Positions 35,640 through 45,208 of a stretch of DNA of 64,000 nucleotides are shown in pieces. The stretch is from Mycolicibacterium parafortuitum (GTDB lineage: Bacteria; Actinomycetota; Actinomycetes; Mycobacteriales; Mycobacteriaceae), in NCBI RefSeq assembly GCF_010725485.1, contig NZ_AP022598.1, positions 5,518,001-5,582,000 of the forward strand, read 5' to 3'. The translations under genes and the position numbers were made by a program. The notes beneath the pieces are model-generated. The model did not search any database and was not told the DNA's origin. It worked only from the letters and a program-made list of their open reading frames with translations. Numbering within the stretch: position 1 is the stretch's first letter; every line of letters starts with the position of its first letter.

Positions 35640-36751
35640 GCGGCACTTCCTGTCAGGTGCGACTCGACTTCGCGGACCTTGCGTGCCGAGTCAGCGGCGT
35701 AGGCCTGTCCCGCCATCCCGCTGTAGTCGAGCACCGAGACGACGCGGGCCCCGGCCTCGCCGAAGGCGTCGATCTGCGAGGCCACCTGCGCGGGCGTTCC
35801 GTGCGGGACGACGGACAGGATCGCGGCCGGGTCGACCTGGTCGAAGAGCCGCAGCAATCGGTCGCGGGTCAGCACGCGCGGGTCGATGTCCTGGATGCCG
35901 CGCCAGTGTTCACCCATCGGATGGCCGTGACCGGTGGCGGCCAAAGCGTCGGCGGTCAATTGCAGCACCAGCGATTTCACCAGCGGGCGTTGCAGGATCT
36001 CGCGCAGTTCGTCGGGTTCGCCGATCAGGCAGACCACCATCTTGGCCGGGGTGATCGCGTCCGGGTCGCGGCCGGCCCGCTCGGCCGACTCCCGGATGCA
36101 GCCCAGTTGATTCGCGTAGCTCTCCGGTCCTGCGCTACCCGTCGGCCACCACCCGTCGCCGAACTCGCCGACCAACCGCAGCATGCGGGGTCCGTTTGCG
36201 CCGATCCAGATCGGCGGCGCGCCGCTGCGGTGCAGATCGGTGTCCAACCGGGCGCGCTCCAGGGTGAAGAACTGTCCGGCGAAGTCGATCGGCCCGTCGG
36301 CGCTCCAGAGCAGCCGGATGAGCCGCAGCGCCTCGGCGAAGCGGCTCACCGTCCGCTGATCGTCGAAGCCGTACGGGGCCAGGTTCTCGCGTTCGCCGGC
36401 GCCCAGACCCAGGATGAAGCGACCGTCGGAGAGATGGCTCAGCGTCAGCGCCGACTGGGCCAGCATCACCGGGTGGCGGCGAACCGTGTCGAGGACGCTG
36501 GTGGCGAGCCGGACGCGAGTGGTGCGGGCCGCGACGGCACCGGCGAGCGCGACGGTGTCCAGGTAGCGATGCGGCGACGGTGAGGCCGCGGCGAGGTCGG
36601 TGAACTCGGGTGTCCAGATCGAGTCCGGCCAGAAGCTCACCAGATGGTCGGGCAGCCAAAGGGAGTGGTAGCGACCATCATCGACCGCAGCGAGCCCGGT
36701 GAGATCGAGGGGCAGGGTCGTCCGGAAGAACGAGGCCAGCGCCAAAGGCAT
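35636..36751 (-). CDS. Luciferase-like (LLM) F420-dependent oxidoreductase
   Basis: This 371-residue protein of the bacterial-luciferase superfamily starts at ATG 36751. It shows the TIM-barrel pattern LWLPDHLVSFWPD, RLATSVLDTVRRHPVMLAQSALTLSHLSDGRFILGLGAGERENLAPYG and PPIWIGANGPRMLRLVGEFGDGW. This is the F420H2-dependent LLM group, which reduces or oxidises small organic substrates. It leads a five-gene operon and overlaps the sulfotransferase gene in an ATGA arrangement. The reaction is unknown. Confidence 0.9.
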   Translation of the reverse strand: MPLALASFFRTTLPLDLTGLAAVDDGRYHSLWLPDHLVSFWPDSIWTPEFTDLAAASPSPHRYLDTVALAGAVAARTTRVRLATSVLDTVRRHPVMLAQSALTLSHLSDGRFILGLGAGERENLAPYGFDDQRTVSRFAEALRLIRLLWSADGPIDFAGQFFTLERARLDTDLHRSGAPPIWIGANGPRMLRLVGEFGDGWWPTGSAGPESYANQLGCIRESAERAGRDPDAITPAKMVVCLIGEPDELREILQRPLVKSLVLQLTADALAATGHGHPMGEHWRGIQDIDPRVLTRDRLLRLFDQVDPAAILSVVPHGTPAQVASQIDAFGEAGARVVSVLDYSGMAGQAYAADSARKVREVESHLTGSAA

Positions 36752-36793
36752 GCAGCGGAAGCTACACCGGGGAGGCGGCTCCCGTCCTCAGAT

Positions 36794-36813
36794 TGCTGAG
36801 CATCCGCTCAGCA
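36794..36813. repeat. 7-bp inverted repeat between the DUF3297 and LLM genes
   Basis: TGCTGAG (36794-36800) and CTCAGCA (36807-36813) flank a six-base loop. It lies between the end of the DUF3297 gene and the LLM start, both on the minus strand. No T run follows on the minus strand. It may be an operator or a weak terminator. Confidence 0.35.
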
Positions 36814-36822
36814 CTCCCGCGG

Positions 36823-37080
36823 CTACTCAGCCGAGCGGAAATACGGTTCCACCGTGCCGCTGAGCTTCATGACCATCGGGTTGCCGCGACGATCCTTCGC
36901 CGTGGGCACCTCGACCCGCACCCAGCCCTCGGCCACGTCGTACTCGACGACATTGGTCTTCTCAGAGCCGTTGAAGCGGATACCGACGTCGCGGACCAAC
37001 ACCTCTTCGTCATAGAACGGGCTGCGCGGATCGATGGAGAGGTGATTCGGGGGAACGTCGGCGACCTGGTCTTCAGACAT
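36823..37080 (-). CDS. DUF3297 family protein
   Basis: This is an 85-residue small cytoplasmic protein that matches DUF3297 (LSIDPRSPFYDEEVLVRDVGIRFNGSEKTNVVEYDVAEGWVRVEV, then GNPMVMKLSGTVEPYF). ATG 37080 is the first Met after the tRNA gene. There is no transmembrane segment. The beta-strand-rich family is widespread in bacteria with no assigned function. It is monocistronic, downstream of tRNA-Ala and upstream of the LLM operon on the minus strand. Confidence 0.88.
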   Translation of the reverse strand: MSEDQVADVPPNHLSIDPRSPFYDEEVLVRDVGIRFNGSEKTNVVEYDVAEGWVRVEVPTAKDRRGNPMVMKLSGTVEPYFRSAE

Positions 37081-37170
37081 GATGGCTTTCGCTAAATCCT
37101 TCGTCGTTCTCGGCGTGAATCGCTGTGAACCTACCCGGCGCGGCCCCGAGTTCCTGAACTGCTCGTTTCG

Positions 37171-37246
37171 TGGTGGAGCTAAGGGGATTCGAACCCCTGA
37201 CCCCCACACTGCCAGTGTGGTGCGCTACCAACTGCGCCATAGCCCC
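37171..37246 (-). tRNA. tRNA-Ala (anticodon GGC)
   Basis: The minus strand gives a complete 76-nt tRNA including an encoded CCA. The acceptor arms GGGGCTA and TAGCTCC pair with one G-U; the anticodon loop reads ACTGGCAGT with GGC at 37213-37211; the T loop is GGTTCGAATCC. The anticodon decodes GCC, a major Ala codon here. Reading matches for the D stem (GGCGCAGTTGGTAGCGCACC) also support it. No second copy of the 3' end was seen nearby, so no integrated element is evident. Confidence 0.97.
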
Positions 37247-37299
37247 TTGTCGTGCTCATCGAAATTACACCACGAGGGGTGGCCGCTCAAAATCGCTGG

Positions 37300-38568
37300 T
37301 CACGGGACTTCCCCGCCCGCCTCGGGGCCGAGAGGACGGGCCGGGGTGTGCTCGGCCGACGGCGTCGGGCGCGTCTCGGGCGCGAAGACCCACCACAGCG
37401 CCGCGATACCCAGGATCACGCCGCTGGTCAGGAACGCCCACCCGAACGACGTGTACTGCGCGATCAGCCCGACCAGCAGCGATCCGCCGATCGAGCCGAA
37501 GTCGGCCATCATCTGGAACGTCGCTACCGCGGTCCCGCCCCGCGACTTGTTGCCCACCACGTCGGCGACCGCGGCCTGCTGCGGCGACACGAAGATGCCC
37601 GTCGCCGCACCCGCCACCACCGCCGCGACCAGGAACACCGGCAGCGACGTGGTGAAGCCCACCAGCGCGGTCGACACCGCCGCCAGCGTCAGCCCGACGA
37701 TCAGCAACAGCCGTCGGCCCAACCGGTCCGACAGGTACCCGCTCGGGATGACGACGGCGATGTTGCCCACCGCGAACGCCGTCAGCGCCAGCCCGGCCGC
37801 GCCCGGCCCCTGGCCCAGTACCTCCACGACGAACAGCGGGACCAGCGCGATCCGCAGCCCGAACGACGCCCAGCCCGTCGCGAAATTCGAGAACAGGGCC
37901 GCCTTGTAGGCGCGGTGCCGGAACACCGTGCGGAACGGCACCGGCGTCTGCACCTCGTCGTCGGGCTGGCCCACCACCGGCGAGTGCCGCAGGCTGACGA
38001 ACACCACCGTCGCGGCGACCAGCAGCGCCGCCCCGTAGATCAGGAACGGCGCCGACAGCCCGAACCCGGCCGTCAGGCTGCCCAGGATCGGACCGCCCAC
38101 CGAGCCGACCATGAACCCCGACGAGAACAACCCGGCCACCCGGCCGCGGGCGTCCGCCGGCGAGATCCGGATCATCAGACCAAGCGCCGACACCGTGAAC
38201 ATCGCCGACCCGACACCACCCAACGACCGGAAAAGCAGCAGCTGCCAATAGGTTTCGGCGAACGCGCACGCCCCCGTCGACACCGCGACGATGATCAGGC
38301 CGCTGGTGTAGACGCGCCGCTCCCCCATCCGCTGCACCAGAAATCCCGCGGGCGGCGCGCCGACCAGTCGCATCACCGCGAACGCGGTGATCACGAACGT
38401 CGCCGCCGCGATGCTCACCCCGAAGTGGCGGGCGTACTGCGGCAGCACCGGGGCCACCACGCCGTAGCCGAGCGCGACGACGAAGTTCGCGACCACCAGG
38501 ACCCAGACTTCGCGCGGCAGCCGACCCTTCTCGCGTGACGGACAGTCGCCCTCTTTCGTGGAACTCAA
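37300..38568 (-). CDS. MFS transporter
   Basis: This 422-residue protein has about 12 membrane helices, for example [22 protein letters not shown], and the MFS loop motif [16 protein letters not shown] between helices 2 and 3. The start is TTG 38568, overlapping the pgm stop (TTGA). ATGs further up fall inside pgm, and the short N-terminal tail before helix 1 fits. It is a drug/metabolite proton-antiporter type by similarity to actinobacterial members. Substrate unknown. The gene is translationally coupled to pgm, an unusual pairing. Confidence 0.85.
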   Translation of the reverse strand: MSSTKEGDCPSREKGRLPREVWVLVVANFVVALGYGVVAPVLPQYARHFGVSIAAATFVITAFAVMRLVGAPPAGFLVQRMGERRVYTSGLIIVAVSTGACAFAETYWQLLLFRSLGGVGSAMFTVSALGLMIRISPADARGRVAGLFSSGFMVGSVGGPILGSLTAGFGLSAPFLIYGAALLVAATVVFVSLRHSPVVGQPDDEVQTPVPFRTVFRHRAYKAALFSNFATGWASFGLRIALVPLFVVEVLGQGPGAAGLALTAFAVGNIAVVIPSGYLSDRLGRRLLLIVGLTLAAVSTALVGFTTSLPVFLVAAVVAGAATGIFVSPQQAAVADVVGNKSRGGTAVATFQMMADFGSIGGSLLVGLIAQYTSFGWAFLTSGVILGIAALWWVFAPETRPTPSAEHTPARPLGPEAGGEVP

Positions 38569-40199
38569 GAAATGACCGCCGCCACCACTTCGCGGGCCGC
38601 GTCCTGGACCTCGGCGAGATGCTCGGGGCCACGGAAGGATTCGGCGTAGATCTTGTAGACGTCTTCGGTGCCCGACGGCCGCGCGGCGAACCACGCGTTC
38701 TCGGTCGTCACCTTCAGACCGCCCAATGGGGCCCCGTTGCCGGGCGCGGCTGTCAGCTTCGCGGTGATCGGCTCACCGGCCAGCTCGGTCGCGGTCACCT
38801 GTTCGGGCGAGAGCTTCGACAGCCGCGCCTTCTGCTCCCGGTTCGCCGGCGCATCGATGCGCGCATACGTCGGCGCGCCGTACTTCTCGGCCAGCTCCGC
38901 GTAGCGCTGCGACGGCGTCGACCCCGTCACCGCCAGGATCTCCGACGCGAGCAGCGCCAGGATGATGCCGTCCTTGTCGGTCGTCCACACCGAGCCGTCA
39001 CGACGCAGGAACGACGCACCGGCGCTCTCCTCGCCACCGAACCCGATCGTGCCGCCGATCAGCCCGTCGACGAACCACTTGAAGCCCACCGGCACTTCGA
39101 CCAGCTTGCGGTCCAGCCCGGCCACCACGCGGTCGATGATCGACGAACTCACCGCGGTCTTGCCGACCGCGGTCGAGCCCGCCCAGTCGGGCCGATGCGC
39201 GAACAGGTAGTCGATCGCGACCGCGAGGTAGTGGTTCGGGTTCATCAGGCCGCCGTCGGGGGTGACGATGCCGTGCCGGTCGGAGTCGGCGTCGTTGCCG
39301 GTGGCGATCTGATACTCGTCTCGGTTGCCGATGAGCGCAGCCATCGCGTTCGGCGAGCTGCAGTCCATCCGGATCTTGCCGTCGGTGTCGAGCGTCATGA
39401 ACCGCCATGTGGCGTCCACCAGTGGGTTCACCACGGTCAGCTGCAGGTTGTGCCGCTCGGCGATCGCACCCCAGTAGTCGACGCTGGCGCCACCGAGCGG
39501 GTCGGCGCCGATCCGGATGCCCTCGGCGCTGATCGCGTGCAGGTCGACGACGTTGGGCAGATCGGCGACGTACGCGTCGAGATAGTCGTGGCGCTGCGCG
39601 ATGCCCAGTGCCCGGGCCAGCGGCACCCGCCGGACGTCCTTGAGCCCGCCGCGCAGGATCTCGTTGGCCCGCTTGGCGATGACTCCGGTCGCGTCGGTGT
39701 CGGCCGGGCCGCCGTTGGGCGGGTTGTACTTGAACCCGCCGTCGCGGGGCGGATTGTGCGACGGGGTCACGACGATCCCGTCGGCCAGGTCGCTGTCGCG
39801 ACCCTGGTTGAACGTCAGGATCGCATGGCTGACGGCCGGGGTCGGGGTGTAGCGGTCGGCCGAATCGATCATCGCGACAACGTCGTTGCCCGCCAGCACC
39901 TCCAGCGCCGACACCCACGCCGGCTCCGACAGCGCGTGCGTGTCGCGGCCGATGAACAGCGGACCCGTGTAGCCCTGAGCGGCCCGGTACTCGACGATGG
40001 CCTGCGTGGTGGCCAGGATGTGCGCCTCGTTGAACGCGGCGTCCAGGCTCGACCCGCGGTGCCCCGACGTGCCGAACGCCACCTGCTGATCGACGTTCTC
40101 GGGATCGGGTTGCACGGCGTAGTACGCCGTCACCACCGACGCGATGTCGATGAGGTCTTCGGGCTGTGCCGGCTGACCGGCTCGGGGATTCGCCGCCAT
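38565..40199 (-). CDS. pgm: Phosphoglucomutase, alpha-D-glucose-specific
   Basis: This is a 544-residue enzyme that interconverts glucose 1-phosphate and glucose 6-phosphate, feeding glycogen, trehalose and cell-envelope sugar pathways. The phosphoserine loop is VVTPSHNPP (active Ser147), the Mg2+ loop [10 protein letters not shown], the sugar-binding [15 protein letters not shown], and the phosphate-binding [15 protein letters not shown]. An N-terminal GTSGHRGSS motif is present. Length suits the bacterial Pgm (about 546). ATG 40199 opens the gene; the divergent crcB operon starts 63 bp away. Confidence 0.97.
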   Translation of the reverse strand: MAANPRAGQPAQPEDLIDIASVVTAYYAVQPDPENVDQQVAFGTSGHRGSSLDAAFNEAHILATTQAIVEYRAAQGYTGPLFIGRDTHALSEPAWVSALEVLAGNDVVAMIDSADRYTPTPAVSHAILTFNQGRDSDLADGIVVTPSHNPPRDGGFKYNPPNGGPADTDATGVIAKRANEILRGGLKDVRRVPLARALGIAQRHDYLDAYVADLPNVVDLHAISAEGIRIGADPLGGASVDYWGAIAERHNLQLTVVNPLVDATWRFMTLDTDGKIRMDCSSPNAMAALIGNRDEYQIATGNDADSDRHGIVTPDGGLMNPNHYLAVAIDYLFAHRPDWAGSTAVGKTAVSSSIIDRVVAGLDRKLVEVPVGFKWFVDGLIGGTIGFGGEESAGASFLRRDGSVWTTDKDGIILALLASEILAVTGSTPSQRYAELAEKYGAPTYARIDAPANREQKARLSKLSPEQVTATELAGEPITAKLTAAPGNGAPLGGLKVTTENAWFAARPSGTEDVYKIYAESFRGPEHLAEVQDAAREVVAAVIS

Positions 40200-40262
40200 G
40201 GCCTCGATTGTGCTCGCCCACATCCCCCACGGCACGCCCTGGGGTCGGCATACTTTCACAGC

Positions 40263-40661
40263 ATGGCGCTCGACCGGCGGGAACTGGCCGCAGTCTTTGC
40301 CGGCGGCGCGATCGGCACCCTGGCGCGGGCCGGCTTCGAGGAAATCTCGGCCGCCGACCCGGGCCGCTGGCCGTGGCCGACGTTCACCGTCAACATCGTC
40401 GGCGCGTTCCTGCTCGGCGTGTTCGTCACCCGGCTGCTGGAGCGACTGCCGGTGTCGAGTTACCGGCGGCCGTTCCTGGGCACCGGCGTGTGCGGCGGGC
40501 TGACGACGTTCTCGACCATGCAGGTCGAGACCCTCAAGATGGTGGAGCACGGGCACTACGGTCTGGCCGCCGGCTACGTGGTGACCAGCATCCTGGTCGG
40601 GTTCAGCGCGGTCTATCTGGGCACGGTGCTGGTCCGGCGGGTCCGGGTGGGCCGGTCATGA
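40263..40661 (+). CDS. crcB: CrcB/Fluc fluoride-channel subunit 1
   Basis: This is a 132-residue CrcB protein with four predicted helices and the family motif [13 protein letters not shown]. Fluc channels export fluoride as dual-topology dimers; mycobacteria usually have two fused-locus paralogues that form heterodimers. ATG 40263 is chosen at the first helix; the frame is open far upstream through pgm shadow sequence. It overlaps crcB2 by four bases (ATGA). No fluoride riboswitch sequence could be recognised in the 63-bp leader. Confidence 0.93.
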   Translation: MALDRRELAAVFAGGAIGTLARAGFEEISAADPGRWPWPTFTVNIVGAFLLGVFVTRLLERLPVSSYRRPFLGTGVCGGLTTFSTMQVETLKMVEHGHYGLAAGYVVTSILVGFSAVYLGTVLVRRVRVGRS

Positions 40662-41026
40662 CCGACGTCCTGGTCTGGGCCGGGGTGTTCCTGGTCGGCG
40701 GGTTGGGTGCGGTGACCCGGTTGACGGTCGACAAGGCGGTGTCGCGGCGGAGCACAGGGGCGTTCCCGGTCGGGACGCTTGCGGTCAACATCAGCGGCGC
40801 GCTGCTGCTCGGCTTCCTGGCTGGGCTGGCGTTGCCCACGCATGTCGCGCTGCTCGCGGGAACCGCGTTCGTCGGGTCGTATACGACGTTTTCGACGTGG
40901 ATGCTGGAGACCCACCGGCTCGCCGAGGAGCGCCAGTTCTGGCTAGCGGCGGCCAACATCGTCGTCAGCGTGGTGCTCGGTCTCGGCGCCGCGCTGCTCG
41001 GCCAGACGCTGGGGGCCCTGCTGTGA
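40658..41026 (+). CDS. crcB: CrcB/Fluc fluoride-channel subunit 2
   Basis: This is a 122-residue second CrcB protein with the motif [14 protein letters not shown]. Four transmembrane helices are visible ([64 protein letters not shown]). It probably forms a heterodimeric fluoride channel with the product of the preceding gene. The stop overlaps the DUF190 gene start (GTGA). Confidence 0.93.
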   Translation: MTDVLVWAGVFLVGGLGAVTRLTVDKAVSRRSTGAFPVGTLAVNISGALLLGFLAGLALPTHVALLAGTAFVGSYTTFSTWMLETHRLAEERQFWLAAANIVVSVVLGLGAALLGQTLGALL

Positions 41027-42057
41027 GCACGGTCCTGACGCTGACGACGTACTTCGCCGAGCGGCAGCGCAGCGGCGACCGGTTCCTGGCCGACGCGGTC
41101 CTCGACCTGATCGAACGGCGCCGGGTCGGCTCCAGCGTGATGCTGCGCGGCATCGCGAGTTTCGGGCCCACCCAGGTGATCCGCAGCGACCGGTCGCTGA
41201 GCCTGTCCGAGGATCCCCCGGTCACGATCACCGCCGTGGACACCGCCGACCGGATCACGGCGCTGGCCGACGAGGTCGCCACGTTGATCGGCCGCGGCGT
41301 CATCACGCTGCAGCGCGGATTCGCAGCACCGGCGGGTCTCGGCGGGGACGGCGCGGTCCGGGTGTCGCTGCAGCTGGCCCGGCGGCACCGCATCGCGGGC
41401 GTGCCCGGATACGTCGTGGTCTGCGAGATGATGCACCGGCACGGGTTCGCCGGAGCCGATGCCAATCTCGGGGTCGACGGCACGGTGGGCGACGAGCGCC
41501 GCCGCGCCCGCTTCTTCAGCCGCAACGCCGAGGTGCCGTTGTCGATCGTCGGGATCGGCACCGGCACGCAGGCCGCCGCCGTGATCGACGAGCTGGCGGC
41601 ACTGCTGCCCGACGCGTCGTGGACGGCCGAACCTGTGGTCGTGTGCAAGGCCGGCGGTCGTACCGTCACCGACCCCGTCCTCGACGGCCCGTTCCACGCC
41701 CTGACCGTGCACACCTCGGAGTCGTCGCGCCACGACGGGCGCCCGATCCACCGCGCACTGATCCAGCGGCTCAAGGAGTCCGATCACGCCAGCGGGGCCA
41801 CCGCGCTGCGCGGGATCTGGGGGTTCCGCGGCCCCGAGCGTCCGCACGGCGACCGGCTGGGACAGCTGGTGCGGCACGTCCCGGTCACCACGGTGATCGT
41901 CGGCACCGCGGCCAGCATCGCCGCGACCTATCCGATCGTCGACGAGCTGACCGCCGAGGAAGGATTGGTCACAGTCGGTGCGCTGGCGGGCATGCTCGAA
42001 CGGCACTCCGGACAGGCGCACGGCAGCCTTGACCTCGGCGATGACCCATACCCCTGA
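41023..42057 (+). CDS. Triple-repeat DUF190 protein
   Basis: This is a 344-residue protein with what look like three consecutive DUF190 units, at about residues 1-100, 108-210 and 225-330. The first has LTTYFAERQRSGDRFLADAVLDLIERRRVGSSVMLRGIASFGP, and the third has LTVHTSESSRHDGRPIHRALIQRLKESDHASGATALRGIWGFRGP. Single-domain DUF190 proteins are normally about 100 residues, so this is a fusion. DUF190 often accompanies CrcB and may have a nucleotide-sensing PII-like fold. GTG 41023 overlaps crcB2 (GTGA). Its stop lies in the 23-bp tandem repeat at 42051. Confidence 0.87.
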   Translation: MSTVLTLTTYFAERQRSGDRFLADAVLDLIERRRVGSSVMLRGIASFGPTQVIRSDRSLSLSEDPPVTITAVDTADRITALADEVATLIGRGVITLQRGFAAPAGLGGDGAVRVSLQLARRHRIAGVPGYVVVCEMMHRHGFAGADANLGVDGTVGDERRRARFFSRNAEVPLSIVGIGTGTQAAAVIDELAALLPDASWTAEPVVVCKAGGRTVTDPVLDGPFHALTVHTSESSRHDGRPIHRALIQRLKESDHASGATALRGIWGFRGPERPHGDRLGQLVRHVPVTTVIVGTAASIAATYPIVDELTAEEGLVTVGALAGMLERHSGQAHGSLDLGDDPYP

Positions 42058-42128
42058 CAGGTGGGTGAGACTACCCCTGACAGGTGGGTGAGACTACCCC
42101 TGACAGGTGGGTGAGACAGGTGGGTGAG
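42051..42128. repeat. 23-bp direct tandem repeat upstream of mbtL
   Basis: Three near-identical copies begin at 42051, 42074 and 42097, each starting CCCCTGACAGGTGGG and continuing TGAGACTA, with the third cut short and followed by a further CAGGTGGGTGAG partial copy. The first copy includes the stop of the DUF190 gene. The last copy runs into the IdeR box at 42125-42143. The spacing of about two helical turns could matter for regulation, or it may be a replication-slippage product. Confidence 0.85.
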
Positions 42129-42143
42129 GGTAGCCTACCTTTA
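42125..42143. promoter_or_regulatory. IdeR-like iron box upstream of mbtL
   Basis: Read on the minus strand, TAAAGGTAGGCTACCCTCA matches the IdeR consensus TTAGGTTAGGCTAACCTAA at 14 of 19 positions, including the core. It lies 25 bp before the mbtL start. Iron-dependent repression of mbt genes by IdeR is established in mycobacteria. Confidence 0.8.
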
Positions 42144-42167
42144 GCTGATCGAGTAACCTCTGCCGCC

Positions 42168-42446
42168 ATGACCACATCCCCGGCACCGTCGGCGCCGACC
42201 CCCGACAGCATCAGCGCGGCGCTGGCCGACATCCTGCGCGAGGACCTCAACGTCGACATCAGCCGGGTGACCCGGGATTCGCGCCTGATCGACGACGTCG
42301 GCCTCGATTCGGTGGCGTTCGCGGTCGGCATGGTCGCGATCGAGGACAAGCTCGGAGTGGCCCTGTCCGAGGAGGATCTGCTCACCTGCGACACCGTCGG
42401 CGACCTGGAGGCGGCGATCCTGGCGAAGGTGCCCGCAGGACAGTGA
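42168..42446 (+). CDS. mbtL: Mycobactin acyl carrier protein MbtL
   Basis: This is a 92-residue acyl carrier protein. The phosphopantetheine Ser is in the [15 protein letters not shown] motif, with the surrounding helical ACP fold. In the mbt-2 locus, MbtL carries the fatty acyl chain activated by MbtM and desaturated by MbtN before MbtK transfers it to the mycobactin lysine. ATG 42168 is chosen at the ACP fold; the longer frame overlaps the IdeR box. It overlaps mbtM by four bases. Confidence 0.93.
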   Translation: MTTSPAPSAPTPDSISAALADILREDLNVDISRVTRDSRLIDDVGLDSVAFAVGMVAIEDKLGVALSEEDLLTCDTVGDLEAAILAKVPAGQ

Positions 42447-44023
42447 GCGTGCTCGCGACCGCGTTGTCGGAGGCGATGACCGCGTCGACGTCCGACCTGG
42501 TGCTGCTCGACCGCTCCAGCGGAGAGTGGATCCGGCATCCGTGGCAGGAACTGCACACCCGCGCCGAGAACATCGCCGACCGGGTACTGAACACCGGCGA
42601 CGGCGCCGTCGGCCTGGTCGGGGAACCGACCGCGGAGTTCGTCGCCGCGATCCACGGCACGTGGCTGGCCGGGCGCTCGCTGTCGATCCTGCCGAGCCCG
42701 GTCCGCGGTGCCGACGAGCGCCAGTGGGCGCATGCGACGGCCGAGCGGTTCGCGAACATCGGTGTGACGCAGGTCTTCTCCCACGGCGGCCCGCTGGAGC
42801 TGCTGCGCGACAACATGTTCGACGTCGCCGTCCACGACGTGGCGGCGGTTGGCCACGCGCACCGTTCCACCACGCTGCCGTTGGTTCCGACACCCGCGGG
42901 CACCCCGGCGGTACTGCAGGGTACGGCCGGATCGACCGGGACACCGCGCACCGCGCTGTTGTCCCCGGAGGCGGTGCGCAACAACGTCACCGCGCTGCTG
43001 CAGCACACCGGCACCGACCCCGCCGCCGACCGCGGCCTGACCTGGCTGCCGCTCTACCACGACATGGGTCTGACCTTCCTGCTGACCGGGTTCATCACCG
43101 GCGGTGAGATGTGGCTGGCGCCGACGGCGGCGTTCGCCGCATCGCCGTTCCGGTGGCTGACATGGTTGTCCCAGAGCCGCGCAAGTCTCACGGCCGCACC
43201 CAATTTCGCGTACTCGGTGATCGGGAAATATGCCCGCCGGGTACCCGAGGTCGATCTGAGCCACCTGCGGTTCGCGCTCAACGGTGGGGAGCCGATCGAC
43301 TGCGACGGATTCGAGACGTTCCTGCGCGAGCTCGCCCGCTTCGGCCTGGATCCCGGTGTTGCCGCCCCGTCGTACGGACTGGCCGAATCGACCTGCGCGG
43401 TGACCTCGCCACGTCCCGGCACCGGCCTGCTCATCGACGAGATGGCCGATCCCACCACCGCTACCGTCCGACGCCACGCCGTGCTCGGCGATCCCATCCC
43501 GGGGATGGAGCTGCGCATCGTGGCCTCCGAGCACGCCGAGCAGTCCGGTGACCGCGAGATCGGCGAGATCCAGATCCGCGGGACCTCGATGATGTCGGGC
43601 TACCTCGGTGAGGCTCCGCTGGAGCCCGGACAGTGGTTCCCGACCGGCGATCTCGGATACCAGAGCGAGCGCGGCCTGGTGGTGTGCGGACGGATCAAGG
43701 AGTTGATCACCATCGCCGGACGCAACATCTTCCCCACCGAGGTCGAACGCGTCGCCGCACAGGTCCGCGGTGTCCGGGAGGGCGCCGTCGTCGCGGTCAG
43801 CAGCGAAAACGGTTCGGCGCGGCAAGGTCTCGTCATCGCCGCCGAGTTCCGCGGCCCCGACGAGGCGGGCGCGCGCAGCGAGGTCGTGCAACGGGTCGCG
43901 TCGCAGTGCGGTGTCGTTCCGGCCGACGTGGTGTTCCTGTCCCCCGGATCACTGCCGCGCACCAGTTCGGGCAAACTGCGGCGCCTGGACGTCAAACGAG
44001 ATCTGGAGGCCACGCGGGTATGA
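42443..44023 (+). CDS. mbtM: Fatty acyl-AMP ligase MbtM (FadD33 type)
   Basis: This is a 526-residue ANL-superfamily adenylating enzyme that activates a long-chain fatty acid and loads it on MbtL. The phosphate loop is [19 protein letters not shown]. Further motifs are [10 protein letters not shown], the [37 protein letters not shown] stretch, and [16 protein letters not shown] with the catalytic Lys. The GTG start at 42443 sits inside the mbtL stop. Order mbtL-mbtM-mbtN with mbtK converging is the conserved mycobacterial mbt-2 arrangement, which supports the name. Confidence 0.93.
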   Translation: MSVLATALSEAMTASTSDLVLLDRSSGEWIRHPWQELHTRAENIADRVLNTGDGAVGLVGEPTAEFVAAIHGTWLAGRSLSILPSPVRGADERQWAHATAERFANIGVTQVFSHGGPLELLRDNMFDVAVHDVAAVGHAHRSTTLPLVPTPAGTPAVLQGTAGSTGTPRTALLSPEAVRNNVTALLQHTGTDPAADRGLTWLPLYHDMGLTFLLTGFITGGEMWLAPTAAFAASPFRWLTWLSQSRASLTAAPNFAYSVIGKYARRVPEVDLSHLRFALNGGEPIDCDGFETFLRELARFGLDPGVAAPSYGLAESTCAVTSPRPGTGLLIDEMADPTTATVRRHAVLGDPIPGMELRIVASEHAEQSGDREIGEIQIRGTSMMSGYLGEAPLEPGQWFPTGDLGYQSERGLVVCGRIKELITIAGRNIFPTEVERVAAQVRGVREGAVVAVSSENGSARQGLVIAAEFRGPDEAGARSEVVQRVASQCGVVPADVVFLSPGSLPRTSSGKLRRLDVKRDLEATRV

Positions 44024-45201
44024 CCGCACCCACCGACGCACATACCGAGGACATCGCCGGCTACCGAGCTCTCCTGGACGACGTGTTCGACCAGACCGTG
44101 GTCGATTGGACCGCCGAAGCCGAAGCGTCCGAACGGTTTCCGCGCAAGCTGATCGAACACCTCGGGTCCCGCGGCGTCTTCCGCAGCAAGTGGGGACCCG
44201 CTGGCGGTCAGCATCCCGACGTCGCCAAACTCAACGAACTCGCGTTCCGTCTCGGCCACCTCGGATCGGCGGGCATCGGCGTCGGTGTCAGCCTGCACGA
44301 CTCGGCGATCGCGGTCCTGCGCCGGTTCGGCAAATCCGAGCATCTCAAGACGATCTGCGAACAGGCGGTCGACGGTCAGGCGGTGCTGTGCATCGCCGCG
44401 TCCGAGGAGTCCGGCGGATCCGACCTGCAGATCGTCGAGACCGAAGTCCGTTCGGCGCGGGACGGTTTCGAGGTCCGCGGAGTGAAGAAGTTCGTATCGC
44501 TGTCCCCGATCGCCGACCACATCATGGTGGTGGCCCGCAGCGTCGACCACGACCCGTCCAGCAGGCACGGCAACGTGCTGGTGATCGCGGTGCCTACGTC
44601 ACAGGTGCAGGTGCAGACCCCGTGGCGCAAGGTCGGCGCCGCGCCGCTGGACACCGCCGCCGTCCACATCGACACCTGGGTGCCCGCCGACCACCTGGTC
44701 GCGCGGGCGGGCACCGGGCTGGCCGCGATCTCGTGGGGACTCGCGCACGAACGCATGTCGGTGGCCGGTCAGGTCGCGTCGTCGTGCCAGCGCGCGCTCG
44801 GCATCACGCACGCGAGGATGGTGCAGCGCAAGCAGTTCGGCGCCACGTTGTTCGAGCATCAGGCGCTGCGGCTGCGGATGGCCGATCTGCAGGCCCGGGT
44901 GGATCTGCTCCGCCACGGCCTCAACGGCATCGCCGCACAGGGACGTCTGGATCTGCGTGCGGCGGCCGCGGTGAAGGTCACGGCCGCCCGGCTCGGCGAG
45001 GAGGTGCTGTCGGAGTGCATGCACATCTTCGGCGGCTCGGGGTATCTGGTCGACGAGACGCCGCTGGGCCGCTGGTGGCGTGACATGAAGCTGGCACGCG
45101 TCGGCGGCGGCACCGACGAGGTGCTGTGGGAGCTCGTCGCCGCGGCCATGAAGCCGGACTTCGACGGCTACGCAGAGATGGTCGGCGGCGCGGGGTCCTG
45201 A
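44020..45201 (+). CDS. mbtN: Acyl-ACP dehydrogenase MbtN (FadE14 type)
   Basis: This is a 393-residue acyl-CoA-dehydrogenase-fold flavoprotein. Motifs are [19 protein letters not shown], a Ser-rich FAD loop, [26 protein letters not shown] and the C-terminal [37 protein letters not shown]. MbtN introduces the cis double bond in the mycobactin acyl chain while it is bound to MbtL. The ATG overlaps the mbtM stop (ATGA). mbtK ends seven bases away on the other strand. Confidence 0.93.
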   Translation: MTAPTDAHTEDIAGYRALLDDVFDQTVVDWTAEAEASERFPRKLIEHLGSRGVFRSKWGPAGGQHPDVAKLNELAFRLGHLGSAGIGVGVSLHDSAIAVLRRFGKSEHLKTICEQAVDGQAVLCIAASEESGGSDLQIVETEVRSARDGFEVRGVKKFVSLSPIADHIMVVARSVDHDPSSRHGNVLVIAVPTSQVQVQTPWRKVGAAPLDTAAVHIDTWVPADHLVARAGTGLAAISWGLAHERMSVAGQVASSCQRALGITHARMVQRKQFGATLFEHQALRLRMADLQARVDLLRHGLNGIAAQGRLDLRAAAAVKVTAARLGEEVLSECMHIFGGSGYLVDETPLGRWWRDMKLARVGGGTDEVLWELVAAAMKPDFDGYAEMVGGAGS

Positions 45202-45208
45202 CCCACAG

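Noticed and set aside
36794-36813. Rho-independent terminator after the DUF3297 gene
   Set aside because: The 7-bp stem lacks a T run on the minus strand, so it is recorded only as an inverted repeat.
37171-37246. tRNA-Ala as an integration site of a genomic island
   Set aside because: No second copy of the tRNA 3' end, no integrase gene and no composition break was seen on either side.
40200-40262. Possible fluoride riboswitch upstream of crcB
   Set aside because: The 63-bp leader does not show the conserved fluoride aptamer pattern, and is short for aptamer plus expression platform.
42051-42128. CRISPR array or minisatellite with spacers
   Set aside because: Units are contiguous direct repeats with no unique spacers and no cas genes nearby.
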